A stretch of 64,000 bases of DNA from Actinorugispora endophytica (lineage in GTDB: Bacteria > Actinomycetota > Actinomycetes > Streptosporangiales > Streptosporangiaceae), in the NCBI RefSeq assembly GCF_004363075.1, contig NZ_SNYN01000005.1:123696-187695 (forward strand), read 5' to 3'. Positions 7,695-16,555 of the stretch are shown here, in pieces. The position numbers and the translations under genes were made by a program. Within the stretch, counting starts at the first letter, position 1. Each line of letters begins with the position of its first letter. The notes under the pieces are model-generated. The model had not been told where the DNA came from, searched no databases, and worked only from the letters and a program-made list of their open reading frames with translations.

Positions 7695-8282
7695 GTGCTT
7701 CTCTCCGATCGTGACATCAGGGCCGCTATCGAGTCCGGGCAGGTCAAGCTGGACCCTTACGACCCCGGGCTCGTCCAGCCGTCGAGTGTCGACGTGCGCC
7801 TGGACCGCTACTTTCGGGTGTTCGAGAACCACCGGTACCCGCACATCGACCCGGCGGTGGAGCAGCCGGGGCTGACGCGGCTGGTCGAGCCCGAAGGGGA
7901 CGAGGCGTTCGTCCTGCACCCCGGGGAGTTCGTGCTCGCGTCCACCTACGAGACGGTCACGCTGTCCGACGACATCGCCAGCCGGCTGGAGGGCAAGAGC
8001 TCGCTGGGCCGGCTCGGGCTGCTCACGCACTCCACCGCGGGGTTCATCGACCCCGGGTTCTCCGGGCACGTCACGCTGGAGCTGTCCAACGTCGCGACGC
8101 TGCCCATCAAGCTGTACCCCGGCATGCGGATCGGGCAGCTGTGCATGTTCCGGCTGACCTCGCCCGCCGAGCACCCCTACGGCTCGGCCGCGTACGGGTC
8201 GCGGTACCAGGGGCAGCGCGGACCGACGCCGTCGCGGTCCTACCGGAACTTCACCCGCGCGCCGATCGACTCCGGCTCGTAG
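7695..8282 (+). CDS. dcd: dCTP deaminase (possibly bifunctional dCTP deaminase/dUTPase)
   Basis: A 195-residue protein co-linear with Dcd: N-terminal [12 protein letters not shown], the PSSVDVRLD strand near residue 32, the catalytic [10 protein letters not shown] loop near 108-117, the [11 protein letters not shown] segment near 120-131 and a C-terminal [12 protein letters not shown] tail. It deaminates dCTP to dUTP; several actinobacterial forms also hydrolyse it to dUMP, feeding thymidylate synthesis. GTG start at 7695. It is a monocistronic housekeeping gene just outside the AICE boundary. Confidence 0.93.
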   Translation: MLLSDRDIRAAIESGQVKLDPYDPGLVQPSSVDVRLDRYFRVFENHRYPHIDPAVEQPGLTRLVEPEGDEAFVLHPGEFVLASTYETVTLSDDIASRLEGKSSLGRLGLLTHSTAGFIDPGFSGHVTLELSNVATLPIKLYPGMRIGQLCMFRLTSPAEHPYGSAAYGSRYQGQRGPTPSRSYRNFTRAPIDSGS

Positions 8283-8283
8283 C

Positions 8284-8366
8284 CGCTTCTCCCCGCCGAT
8301 CTTGACCTTTCCGGGGTCTCAGAAGCGGTTGAGGCCCCGAAAAGGTCAAGATCAGCGAGGAGAAGC
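8284..8366. repeat. Palindromic intergenic repeat, copy A
   Basis: Core 8298-8353 runs from GATCTTGACC to GGTCAAGATC with inner arms around CGGGGTCTC and GAGGCCCCG and loop AGAAGCGGTT. The arms extend outward to 8284 (CGCTTCTCC) and 8366. It sits between the convergent dcd and rhomboid genes and could act as a two-way terminator. Confidence 0.85.
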
Positions 8367-8376
8367 GGGGAGACTC

Positions 8377-8982
8377 CTAGTAGCCCGGGAGGCCCTGGGG
8401 TCCGTAGCCGCCGGTGACCGGCCGGGGCTTGGCGCGCCGGGGCAGGACGTAGGCGGACAGCAGGCCGCCCAGGAAGCCGAACAGGTGGGCCTGCCACGAG
8501 ATCCCCTGCTGCTGCGGCAGCACGCCGAAGATCAGGGTGCCGTAGAACAGCACCACGCAGATCATGATGACGATGTCGATCGTCTTGCGCTCGATGATCC
8601 CGCGCAGCACCAGGTAGCCGAAGTAGCCGAAGATGAGGCCGCTCGCGCCCACGGTCAGGCTGCCGTAGCCCGACAGCAGCCACACCGCGATCCCGCTGAC
8701 CACGGTGATGATGAGCGACGCCCAGATGAAGCGGGACAGGCCGCTGAAGGCCACCAGGGAGCCGAGGACGAGCATCGGCACGCTGTTCGCCATCAGGTGC
8801 GCGAAGTCGGCGTGCATGAACGGCGCGGTGAAGACGGTCCACAGGTCGGCGATCACCCATGAGCGGATGCCGAACCGCTGGTCCAGGGAGCCCCCGGCGA
8901 AGAAGTCGATGATCTCGAAGATCCACATCGCCGCGGTGAAGACCACGACGGTCACGATGGCGCTGATCCTGGACTGGGTCAC
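8377..8982 (-). CDS. Rhomboid-family intramembrane serine protease
   Basis: A 201-residue polytopic membrane protein with about six hydrophobic segments. The catalytic serine is in GASGLIFG (near residue 113) and the catalytic histidine in WQAHLFGFLGG (near 168); HLMANS near residue 63 supplies the conserved H/N that form the oxyanion site. Rhomboids cleave transmembrane substrates inside the bilayer. The gene is monocistronic, converges on dcd, and its start lies about 155 bp from a CRP-like site in the shared divergent intergenic region. Confidence 0.88.
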   Translation of the reverse strand: MTQSRISAIVTVVVFTAAMWIFEIIDFFAGGSLDQRFGIRSWVIADLWTVFTAPFMHADFAHLMANSVPMLVLGSLVAFSGLSRFIWASLIITVVSGIAVWLLSGYGSLTVGASGLIFGYFGYLVLRGIIERKTIDIVIMICVVLFYGTLIFGVLPQQQGISWQAHLFGFLGGLLSAYVLPRRAKPRPVTGGYGPQGLPGY

Positions 8983-9461
8983 TCCTCGACTTTATGCGAC
9001 AGGGGCCGTTTCGGGCAGGCCGCGCATGGTAGGGGCCTGCCTGTCCGGAAGACGGGCCCGTTCCGGTGTGACGGGGGCCTCGATCGGCCTATCTGCGCGG
9101 ACCTGAAAATGTGTTCCTGATCACCATTTAAGACCGAGTGATGTAAATCACATATTCTTGCCTCTTTCATGCCGGCCTGATTGCCGCAAGTCGACTTTTC
9201 GGGTTTTCGCGTCTTAAACACGTTATCTCGCTGTGATGTTTCCAAGGAAAACCCCAGGTGGCGGTGTATAGGTTGGCCTATCTACGCAAACCGGGCATTC
9301 GTATGCGCTGAACCATGTCCGCCGGGAGTGCGAGTCACACCGGGGGCGGCCCCTCCAGCGCGCGGACGCCGAAGTACACGCTGTGGAACCCGAACGGGTG
9401 AGGGGGGTCACCGAGCCGGACCTGCTGTTCCCAGCGGCGAGGCAGAGCTGAAGAGGAGACC
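8983..9461. other. Divergent intergenic region, rhomboid / glycine betaine operon
   Basis: No convincing gene in these 479 bp. It holds a CRP-like palindrome (9137-9152), an imperfect direct repeat with core GGCCTATCT (9085-9103 and 9274-9292), and a TATAGG that could be a -10 box at 9267-9272. It is visibly more AT-rich than its flanks, as expected for a regulated promoter zone. Confidence 0.6.
9137..9152. promoter_or_regulatory. CRP/FNR-family binding site candidate
   Basis: The 16-mer AGTGATGTAAATCACA matches TGTGA-N6-TCACA at nine of ten defined positions. It lies about 155 bp from the rhomboid start and about 310 bp ahead of the ABC operon. Confidence 0.55.
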
Positions 9462-10748
9462 GTGCCAGCTGTACGCGCGAGCAATCTGTACAAGGTGTTC
9501 GGAAAACGGGCACCCAAGGCCGTCGAACTGCTGTCGGACGGACGCCACCGCGACGAGATCCGGGAACTGGACGTCACGGCCGCCGTCATCGACGTGTCGT
9601 TCGAGGTCGAACCGGGGGAGATCTTCGTCGTCATGGGCCTCTCGGGGTCCGGCAAGTCCACGCTGATCCGGATGCTCAACGGCCTCCTGCCCCCCACCGC
9701 GGGGTCGGTGGAGGTCGACGGCACCAACATCAGCGCGCTGCCCAAGCGCGCGCTGCGCACCCTGCGCGGCGAGAAGATCAGCATGGTCTTCCAGCACTTC
9801 GCGCTCTTCCCGCACCGCACCGTGCTGGAGAACGCCGCCTACGGGCTGGAGGTCCGCGGCGTCCCGCGCGCCGAGCGGCACGAGCGGGCGCGGCACGCCC
9901 TCGGCCTGGTCGGCCTGGAGGGCTGGGAGGACAAGGTGCCCCAGCAGCTGTCCGGCGGCATGCAGCAGCGCGTGGGCCTGGCCCGCGCGCTCACCGCGGA
10001 CACCGACATCATCCTCATGGACGAGGCGTTCAGCGCCCTGGACCCGCTGATCCGCCGGGACATGCAGACCCAGCTGCTGCAGCTCCAGGCGGAGCTCGGC
10101 AAGACCATCATCTTCATCACCCACGACCTCAACGAGGCGATGCGCCTGGGCGACCGCATCTGCGTGCTGCGCGACGGCCGCGTCGCCCAGATCGGCACCG
10201 CCGAGGAGATCCTCAGCCAGCCGGCCAACGACTACGTCGCCCAGTTCACCGAGGACGTGGACCGCACCCGCGTCTTCACCGCGTCCTCCGTCATGGAACC
10301 GCCGATCCCGGTCATCGACCCGGGGCACGGGCCGCGCGCGGCGCTGCGCACGATGCGCGAGAACCAGACGGTCACGGCGTTCGTCGTCCACCGCGACCGG
10401 CGCCTCGTCGGCGTGGTGCGCGAGGAGGCCATCGGCGAGGCGGTCCGCACCGGGGTCAAGGACCTCGAAGGGCTCGTCGTCGCCGACGTCGAGCGCGTCC
10501 ACCCCGACACCGCCGTCGCCGACCTGTTCCAGCAGGCCGCGCTGAGCCCCTACCCGCTGGCGGTCGTCGACGACGACGAGCGCCTCGTCGGGGTCATTCC
10601 CCGGGTCACCCTGCTCGCGGCGCTGGCCCCGGGGGCCTCCGAGGACGAGCAGGCGCCCGAGGGCGCCGACGACCTGGTCGCGGCCGCGGCTCCGAACGGA
10701 GCCGCCCGGAGCGAGGGCGCCGACGGAAGCGAAGGAGGACAGCGCTGA
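9462..10748 (+). CDS. proV: Glycine betaine/proline ABC transporter ATPase with CBS domains
   Basis: A 428-residue ATPase of the OpuA/ProV type that energises uptake of quaternary-amine osmoprotectants. Walker A GLSGSGKST is near residue 60, signature LSGGMQQR near 165, Walker B ILMDEAFSALD near 187, with the switch His in ITHD. The C-terminal ~140 residues contain two CBS-like repeats, which in OpuA sense ionic strength. GTG start preceded by AGAGGAG. The stop overlaps the permease ATG (TGATG), so the operon is translationally coupled. Confidence 0.9.
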   Translation: MPAVRASNLYKVFGKRAPKAVELLSDGRHRDEIRELDVTAAVIDVSFEVEPGEIFVVMGLSGSGKSTLIRMLNGLLPPTAGSVEVDGTNISALPKRALRTLRGEKISMVFQHFALFPHRTVLENAAYGLEVRGVPRAERHERARHALGLVGLEGWEDKVPQQLSGGMQQRVGLARALTADTDIILMDEAFSALDPLIRRDMQTQLLQLQAELGKTIIFITHDLNEAMRLGDRICVLRDGRVAQIGTAEEILSQPANDYVAQFTEDVDRTRVFTASSVMEPPIPVIDPGHGPRAALRTMRENQTVTAFVVHRDRRLVGVVREEAIGEAVRTGVKDLEGLVVADVERVHPDTAVADLFQQAALSPYPLAVVDDDERLVGVIPRVTLLAALAPGASEDEQAPEGADDLVAAAAPNGAARSEGADGSEGGQR

Positions 10749-11998
10749 TGGGAGCACCCGTCCTGACCCACTCCGTGGAGGTGCCGCGGATCCCGGTCGG
10801 CCAGTGGTTCGAGAGCACGATCAACTGGCTGCGGGCCAACCTCGGCTTCGTCTTCGACCTCATCGGCGAGGTCATCGGCGCCAGCGTCGACTTCCTGTCG
10901 GTGCTGCTGACCGCACCCTCGGCGACGTTCCTCACCCTCATCGCCGCGGCCGTGGTCACCAAGGGACTGCTGGAAGGCCGAGGTCGGAGGGCCACCGCGG
11001 TCCTGTGGGGCGCGTTCCTCCTGCTCTACCTGGCCGAACTCCTCTTCGGAGCCGCGGCCGCGGTCATCGGGTCCATGCCCGCGCCGCTGTTCGTGTGGGC
11101 CATGGAGCTCTTCGGCGCCGAGTACGTCTACCCGCCGCTGGTTCTGGCGCTGCTGCTGCTCACGGCCCTGGCCGTGGCCGTGTTCGCGACCAAGGCGCCG
11201 CGCCGGCAGCGCTACACCGCCATCGGGGCGGTCGCCGCGCTGCTGGCCGTCCTCACCCTGCACTTCGTCGTCGGCGTGCAGATCGACCTCATCACCCTGC
11301 TGCTGCTCGCCGCCCTGGCGTGGGTGGTCTCGGGCTGGCGGCTCGCGCTGTTCAGCGTCCTGGGCTTCCTGCTGATCGTGAGCATGGACAAGTGGCAGGA
11401 CGCGATGAGCAGCCTGGCGCTGATCCTGGTCGCCACCGTCGTCGCGGTCGTCGTCGCCGTCCCGATCGGCGTGCTGGCCGCCTACAGCAACAAGCTCAGC
11501 GGCGTGCTGAAGCCGGTCCTGGACTTCATGCAGACCCTGCCCGCGTTCGTCTACCTGATCCCGGCGATCTTCTTCTTCGGCATCGGCCAGGTGCCCGGCG
11601 TGATCGCGACGGTGATCTTCGCGATGCCGCCCGGTGTCCGGCTGACCGAACTGGGCATCCGCCAGGTCGACAAGGAACTGGTCGAGGCCGGTGAGGCGTT
11701 CGGCGCCCCCGACCTGCAGATCCTGCGGCAGATCCAGCTCCCGCTCGCGCTCACCACGATCATGGCCGGGATCAACCAGGTGATCATGCTCAGCCTGTCC
11801 ATGGTGGTCATCGCCGGGATGGTCGGGGCGGGCGGCCTCGGCAACGTCGTGTACTCGGGCATCGCGCGCAGCGACATGCCGCTCGGCTTCGAGGGCGGTA
11901 TCGCGGTGGTGGTCCTGGCGATCTACCTGGACCGCCTGACCGGGGCCGTCACCCGCTACTCCCCGGCGCTCAGAGCACAGAAAGCCCAGGCGGGGTGA
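10748..11998 (+). CDS. proW: Glycine betaine ABC transporter permease
   Basis: A 416-residue inner-membrane protein with a long N-terminal half carrying about five hydrophobic segments and a C-terminal BPD_transp_1 core. The EAA loop that contacts the ATPase is recognisable as VEAGEAFGAPDLQILRQIQLP near residues 315-335, and motifs LQTLPAFVYLIP-like sequence precede it. It is larger than bare ProW because of the extra N-terminal membrane region, as in several actinobacterial homologues. It shares a start/stop overlap with the ATPase gene. Confidence 0.88.
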   Translation: MGAPVLTHSVEVPRIPVGQWFESTINWLRANLGFVFDLIGEVIGASVDFLSVLLTAPSATFLTLIAAAVVTKGLLEGRGRRATAVLWGAFLLLYLAELLFGAAAAVIGSMPAPLFVWAMELFGAEYVYPPLVLALLLLTALAVAVFATKAPRRQRYTAIGAVAALLAVLTLHFVVGVQIDLITLLLLAALAWVVSGWRLALFSVLGFLLIVSMDKWQDAMSSLALILVATVVAVVVAVPIGVLAAYSNKLSGVLKPVLDFMQTLPAFVYLIPAIFFFGIGQVPGVIATVIFAMPPGVRLTELGIRQVDKELVEAGEAFGAPDLQILRQIQLPLALTTIMAGINQVIMLSLSMVVIAGMVGAGGLGNVVYSGIARSDMPLGFEGGIAVVVLAIYLDRLTGAVTRYSPALRAQKAQAG

Positions 11999-12111
11999 GC
12001 ACCGCGCCGTCGGGCCCCTTCGGGAGGCCCGGCGGCGGGGAGCCCCGCCGAGAACGCCGGGCCCGCACCGGCGCGTTCTCAGTCCGTTCCGTGCAAGAGG
12101 AAGGAAGTTCC

Positions 12112-13053
12112 GTGCGATCGACGAAGCGCAGTACCCGGATGCTCACCCTGGGGGCCGGCGTCGCGTCCCTGGCGCTGCTGGCCACCGCCTGCGGAGGAGG
12201 CGGCGGCGGTGTCGCCACCGGTCCCGAGGAGGGAGAGGGCGAGGGCGGCCAGGCGATCAGCATCGGCCTCATCCCGTGGGAGGAGGGCATCGCGGTCACC
12301 AACCTGTGGAAGGTGATCCTGGAGGAGAAGGGCTACGACGTCACCGTCGAGAACGTCGACGTCGCCCCGCTGTTCCAGGGCGTCGCCCAGGGCGACGTCG
12401 ACCTCTTCATGGACACCTGGCTCCCCGACACCCACGGCGACTACTGGGAGCAGTACGGCGGGGAGGTGGAGGACATCGGCGTCTGGTACGACAACGCCAC
12501 GCTCGAGCTGACCGTCCCCGCCTACATGGAGGACGTGAACTCCATCGCGGACCTCAAGGGCATGGGCGACGAGTTCGGCGGCGAGATCGTCGGCATCGAG
12601 TCCGGCTCGGGCCTGGTGCGCACCACCAAGGAGGAGGCGATCCCCGCCTACGGGCTGGAGGAGTACGAGCTCGTCGAGTCCTCGACGGCGGCCATGCTGG
12701 CCGAGCTCGACAGCGCCATCGCCGCGGAGGAGCCCATCGTCGTCACCCTGTGGCGGCCGCACATCGCCTACGCCGACTACGACCTGAAGGACCTCGAGGA
12801 CCCCGAGGGCGCCATGGGCGACGGCGAGCAGATCCACACCATCGGCCGCGCGGGCTTCGGCGAGGAGTTCCCCGAGGTCAACGGGTGGCTGCAGAACTTC
12901 GCGCTCACCGACGAGCAGCTGGCGTCGCTGGAGGACGTGATCCTCAACCAGAACCCCGACGACGAGGAGGCGGGCGCCCGCGCCTGGCTCCAGGAGAACC
13001 CCGACTTCCTCACGGAGGTCCTGGGCGAGGACGCCGAGGGCCTGGAGTTCTAG
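12112..13053 (+). CDS. proX: Glycine betaine-binding lipoprotein
   Basis: A 313-residue substrate-binding protein (OpuAC fold). The GTG at 12112, 8 bp after AGGAAGG, gives a lipoprotein signal with lipobox LATAC, so the protein is anchored outside the membrane. The mature part starts after a Gly-rich linker and contains conserved OpuAC features: IGLIPWEEG, DLFMDTWLPDTH, an aromatic-rich VWYDN and TLWRPHIAY that form the cation-pi cage for betaine. Third gene of the osmoprotectant operon, followed by a strong terminator. Confidence 0.9.
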   Translation: MRSTKRSTRMLTLGAGVASLALLATACGGGGGGVATGPEEGEGEGGQAISIGLIPWEEGIAVTNLWKVILEEKGYDVTVENVDVAPLFQGVAQGDVDLFMDTWLPDTHGDYWEQYGGEVEDIGVWYDNATLELTVPAYMEDVNSIADLKGMGDEFGGEIVGIESGSGLVRTTKEEAIPAYGLEEYELVESSTAAMLAELDSAIAAEEPIVVTLWRPHIAYADYDLKDLEDPEGAMGDGEQIHTIGRAGFGEEFPEVNGWLQNFALTDEQLASLEDVILNQNPDDEEAGARAWLQENPDFLTEVLGEDAEGLEF

Positions 13054-13094
13054 GGGGCGCTCCCGGACCGTCCCGGGAAGCGCGACCCGGTGGA

Positions 13095-13137
13095 ACGGCG
13101 GCGGGCCGCACCCGGACCGGGTGCGGCCCGCCGCCGT
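13095..13137. terminator. Long perfect stem-loop terminator between convergent genes
   Basis: Arms of 21 bp (13095-13115 and 13117-13137) are perfectly complementary. It lies 42 bp past proX and 15 bp from the stop of the convergent membrane-protein gene, so it probably ends both transcripts. Confidence 0.8.
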
Positions 13138-13151
13138 GTCCGGGCGTCCGC

Positions 13152-13634
13152 TCAGCCGGAGGTGATCGAGCGGTCGCGCGGCGGGATGCCCGCCGAGCTC
13201 ATGAACGCGTCCACCTTGGCGGGGGAGGTCAGGCCGGTCAGCGGCAGGTAGGGGCGGCCGGCGCGGCGGCCCTCCACGGACGGGAAGAGGCGCGGGCGCC
13301 CGGTGGCGTCGCACAGGCCGAGCGAGCGGGTGCGGCCGGGCAGGACGTAGTAGGAGCCGATGTCGGAGAAGGGGATGCGCACCACGTAGCGGCCGCGGGT
13401 GTAGCGGAACTCCTGCGCGTCGATCTCCAGGACCGGGGGCCTGAACCGGGAGCCGTGCCAGGAGAGGGCGAGGCCGCCGACGACGAGCAGGCCGCCCAGC
13501 GCCAGGTTGGCCCAGTGGGTCGCCCCGGCCGCGACGCAGACCACGCCGAGTACGACCAGCGCCGCCCCGCCCCACAGCTCGGCGTGCTTGCGCCCCAGAG
13601 GGCAGACGAGGCGAACCTTCTCGGTCACGGACAT
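13152..13634 (-). CDS. Small membrane protein of unknown function with PH-like C-terminal part
   Basis: A 160-residue protein with two adjacent hydrophobic segments (about residues 20-57) and a C-terminal domain (residues 65-145) that resembles the bacterial PH-like folds often found in two-TM actinobacterial proteins: LEIDAQEFRYTRGRYVVRIPFSDIGSYYV. No catalytic motif is visible. It is transcribed alone, towards the terminator shared with the betaine operon. Family and function remain unassigned. Confidence 0.6.
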   Translation of the reverse strand: MSVTEKVRLVCPLGRKHAELWGGAALVVLGVVCVAAGATHWANLALGGLLVVGGLALSWHGSRFRPPVLEIDAQEFRYTRGRYVVRIPFSDIGSYYVLPGRTRSLGLCDATGRPRLFPSVEGRRAGRPYLPLTGLTSPAKVDAFMSSAGIPPRDRSITSG

Positions 13635-13967
13635 GCCTCTTTCAGAGTCGTCTCAGAGGTCTCGCGACGAGCCGCGGGCGTGTCCGCCGTCCCGGTGACC
13701 GGCGCTGAGCGCATCGAACCGGGGCCGCCCATGCGTGCGCGGGGCGTGTGTCGCAGAGGAGGGGGAGGTGGGTGGCAACCGCTCAGCAAACCATATCGGT
13801 TCCGGGCCCGCGAAGGGGGCCGAATCATCATTTGTGGGGACGTCGGACCTCACTCCGCCCACGGGTCCCGCCCGGTACCGCCCTTCCCGGTGGTCTCGCC
13901 CTTCCCGGGGTCTCGGACGCGGTCGAGACCCCGAAAAGGCCGAGACCACCGGGAAGGGCGACGCGGG
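13635..13967. other. Intergenic region upstream of the small membrane protein
   Basis: No convincing gene. It contains repeat copy B at 13879-13960 next to the end of the response-regulator gene; the remaining ~240 bp probably contain the promoter of the minus-strand membrane-protein gene. Confidence 0.5.
13879..13960. repeat. Palindromic intergenic repeat, copy B
   Basis: Outer arms CGCCCTTCCCGGTGGTCTCG / CGAGACCACCGGGAAGGGCG frame an inner CGGGGTCTC...GAGACCCCG hairpin with loop GGACGCGGTC. It begins 8 bp past the stop of the response-regulator gene and may serve as its terminator. Confidence 0.85.
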
Positions 13968-14663
13968 TCAGGGCACCAGGCCCGCGTCGTGGGCGGTGAC
14001 GGCCGCCTGCACGCGGTTGCGCACGTCGAGCCGGGTGAACACCGCGCGCAGGTGGGTCTTGACGGTGTCCTCGGACAGGAAGAGCCGCCGCGCGATCTCG
14101 CTGTTGGTCAGGCCGGCGCCCACGAGGGCGAGGACGTCGCGTTCGCGGGGGCTGAGCGCGGCCACGCGCTCGCGGGCCGCGGCGCGTGGGCGCGCCCGGT
14201 CGCCGGTGTAGGCGGCGACGACGCGCTCGGCGACCCTGGGCGACAGGTAGGCGCCGCCGTCGGCGACGGCGCGCACGCCGGCGAGGAGGTCGCGCGGATC
14301 GGACGCCTTGAGGACGAAGCCGTCGACGCCCTCGGTGAGCGCGCGGGAGATGTACTCGTCCCTGCCGAAGGTGGTGAGGATGACGACGGCGGTCCCGGGC
14401 GACGCGCGGCGGACGCCCCCGATCGCGGAGAGGCCGTCGAGTCCGGGCATCTGGATGTCGACCAGCGCGACGTCGGGGCGGTGCTCGCGCGCCGCCGCGA
14501 CGAGGCCGTGGCCGTCGGCGGCCTCGGCGACCACCTCGAACGACGGGTCGGCCGACAGGATCGCCCGGATGCCCGCGCGCAGCAGGGGCTCGTCGTCGGC
14601 CAGGACGATCCGCACCCCCGAGGACGCCCCCGCCCCCCGTCGCGGGTCCGGTCGGGGCGCCAT
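13968..14663 (-). CDS. NarL/LuxR-type response regulator
   Basis: A 231-residue regulator: receiver domain with acidic pocket ADDE, phospho-acceptor Asp in ALVDIQMPG, Thr in ILTTFG and Lys in FVLKAS, followed by a LuxR HTH (LSPRERDVLALVGAGLTNSE). It is the partner of the kinase encoded directly upstream; its ATG shares one base with the kinase stop (TGATG). The pair faces a divergently transcribed serine hydrolase gene across a 261-bp gap, which is the most likely local target. Confidence 0.9.
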   Translation of the reverse strand: MAPRPDPRRGAGASSGVRIVLADDEPLLRAGIRAILSADPSFEVVAEAADGHGLVAAAREHRPDVALVDIQMPGLDGLSAIGGVRRASPGTAVVILTTFGRDEYISRALTEGVDGFVLKASDPRDLLAGVRAVADGGAYLSPRVAERVVAAYTGDRARPRAAARERVAALSPRERDVLALVGAGLTNSEIARRLFLSEDTVKTHLRAVFTRLDVRNRVQAAVTAHDAGLVP

Positions 14664-16294
14664 CAGACGACGTCCTTGTCGACCAGCCGGTCGCCGGCGA
14701 AGCACAGCCGGTAACGGGCCAGGTCGACGGGGTCGAACAGGGTGGCGTTCGACCGGTAGAAGTAGCATGTCGCGCCGCTCGGTGCGGGCGGGGCGCGGTC
14801 CACCGGGGGGTCGACCATCTCCATGGCGGGCAGCACCGCCCCGACCTCCGCGCGCGACTGGCCCACCCGCAGCGCCGCGTAGTCGTCGGGGGCCAGGACC
14901 GAGTGGGCCGTGGTGTGGGCGACGTACCCGAACAGCGCGGCCGCGACCGCGAGCCCGAGGGCGAGCGGCACCAGCACGGCGGCGGCCAGGCCGCGCAGGG
15001 TCCGCCGCCGGGTGCGCGCCATCGCGTCCGCGACCTCCGAAGCGCCGGGGCCGGCCCCGGGCTCCGGAACGGTGGCGCCCCGGTCGGGGTGCGGCAGGCG
15101 CGCGCGGACCCGGAAGCCCCCTTCGTGCGGTGCGGCGGACAGGGTGCCGCCGATCGGCCGGACCCGTTCGCGCAGCCCGGCGAGCCCTCGGTTGCCGGAC
15201 AGCCGGCCGTCGGGAGCGGGCGGCTCCGTCGGCGGTCCGTTGGTGACGGTGACCGTGGTGGCGCCGCCGGTGTGGACCGTCTCGACGGTGACGGCGGCGC
15301 CGGGGGCGTGCCTGCCCGCGTTGGTGAGCGCCTCGCGCACCACGCGGTGCGCCGCGCGCGCCACCTCCGGCGGGACGGCCGCCGGGTCGCCGCTGGTCCG
15401 CGACTCGACCGCCATCCCCGAGGCGCGGGCGCGCTCGACGAGCGCGGCGGCGTCCGCCCCGCCCGCGCGGTCCCCGGGGGCGGCCGGGCTCCCCTCGTGC
15501 AGGACGCCGATGATCTCCTGGAGCCGCTCCGTGGCACGGGTGGCGTCGGCGCGCAGCTCCCCGGCCGCCTCGCGGCAGCGCCGCTCGTCGAACCCCGGCG
15601 CGATCTCCAGCGCGCCCGCCCGGACCGCGATGAGGGTGAGCTCGTGGCCCAGCGTGTCGTGCATCTCCTCGGCGATGCGGGCGCGCTCCAGCAGCCGCTC
15701 CCGTTCGGCGTCGGCCAGCCGCCCGCGTTCGAGCAGCGCCGCGCGCTCCCAGCCCGCCGCCACGAGTTCGACGTGCTGGCGGCGGTACCGGCCGACCAGC
15801 CACGGCAGCACACCCGCGAAGACGAGGGCGCCGGTCTTGCCTCCCCACACCAGCACCGCTTCGGAGGCCGCGCGGCTGGGCCCCGCGGCGCCCCACGCCC
15901 ACGACCCCAGCGCGGCGGCCAGGGCGACGACGGTCACCGCGGCTCCGACCGCCGCGAACACGACCAGGGCGGGCCGGGCCCGCTCCGTCCGGCGGCCCGC
16001 CAGATAGCCCATGAGGGCCAGGGCGGGCAGGAACGGGCCCACCGGCCGCAGGGGGTCCCACGACGTGAGGAGGCCCAGCGCGGCGGCGGCGAGCAGCGCG
16101 GACAGCGGTCGGCGGCGGCCCGCCGACACCACCGCCGGGAGCACGGCCGACGCGCCGACCGCCACCCACACGGAGACCGTGGAGCCGTGGCCGGGCCAGG
16201 CGAGGGCGGCCGCGACCAGTCCCAGCGCCAGGCCGAGGTCGGCCGGGGCGCGCCCGGGGCGGAGCCGTCGAGGTCTTCCAGCGGAGTCCGTCAC
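14663..16294 (-). CDS. Sensor histidine kinase with extra C-terminal membrane-anchored domain
   Basis: A 543-residue HisKA_3 kinase. Residues ~15-165 hold five or six hydrophobic segments; the phospho-acceptor His is in EEMHDTLGHEL near 212; the ATPase domain includes REALTNAGRHA and GNRGLAGLRERV. Unusually the protein continues: after an Arg-rich linker there is one more transmembrane segment (near residue 435-455) and a ~85-residue tail with LRVGQSRAEVGAVLP and CYFYRSN, reminiscent of BamE/SmpA-like folds. The tail would lie outside the cytoplasm and may sense a ligand. Fusion boundaries are by eye. Confidence 0.85.
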   Translation of the reverse strand: MTDSAGRPRRLRPGRAPADLGLALGLVAAALAWPGHGSTVSVWVAVGASAVLPAVVSAGRRRPLSALLAAAALGLLTSWDPLRPVGPFLPALALMGYLAGRRTERARPALVVFAAVGAAVTVVALAAALGSWAWGAAGPSRAASEAVLVWGGKTGALVFAGVLPWLVGRYRRQHVELVAAGWERAALLERGRLADAERERLLERARIAEEMHDTLGHELTLIAVRAGALEIAPGFDERRCREAAGELRADATRATERLQEIIGVLHEGSPAAPGDRAGGADAAALVERARASGMAVESRTSGDPAAVPPEVARAAHRVVREALTNAGRHAPGAAVTVETVHTGGATTVTVTNGPPTEPPAPDGRLSGNRGLAGLRERVRPIGGTLSAAPHEGGFRVRARLPHPDRGATVPEPGAGPGASEVADAMARTRRRTLRGLAAAVLVPLALGLAVAAALFGYVAHTTAHSVLAPDDYAALRVGQSRAEVGAVLPAMEMVDPPVDRAPPAPSGATCYFYRSNATLFDPVDLARYRLCFAGDRLVDKDVV

Positions 16295-16555
16295 ACCGAC
16301 GACGTTACCGACGCGCGGACGCCGCCCCCGGCGCCGCGCGCGCCCGGCCTACCGCGGGAAGCCCCTGCTGGACTGGGGATACGGGTTTCCTCTCACCCGG
16401 AGGCGGTGTCCGGGACACCTCGGAAATCACCCGAAAGTCAGGTGTCGCCGCCGTCCATCACGCGATGCCCCGACGCGGTCCCGATCCCTACCGTCGAGCC
16501 GCGGGACGCTTCCGGCGGCGGGCCGGGACGACCACGACAGGACGGGGAGCCCCTC

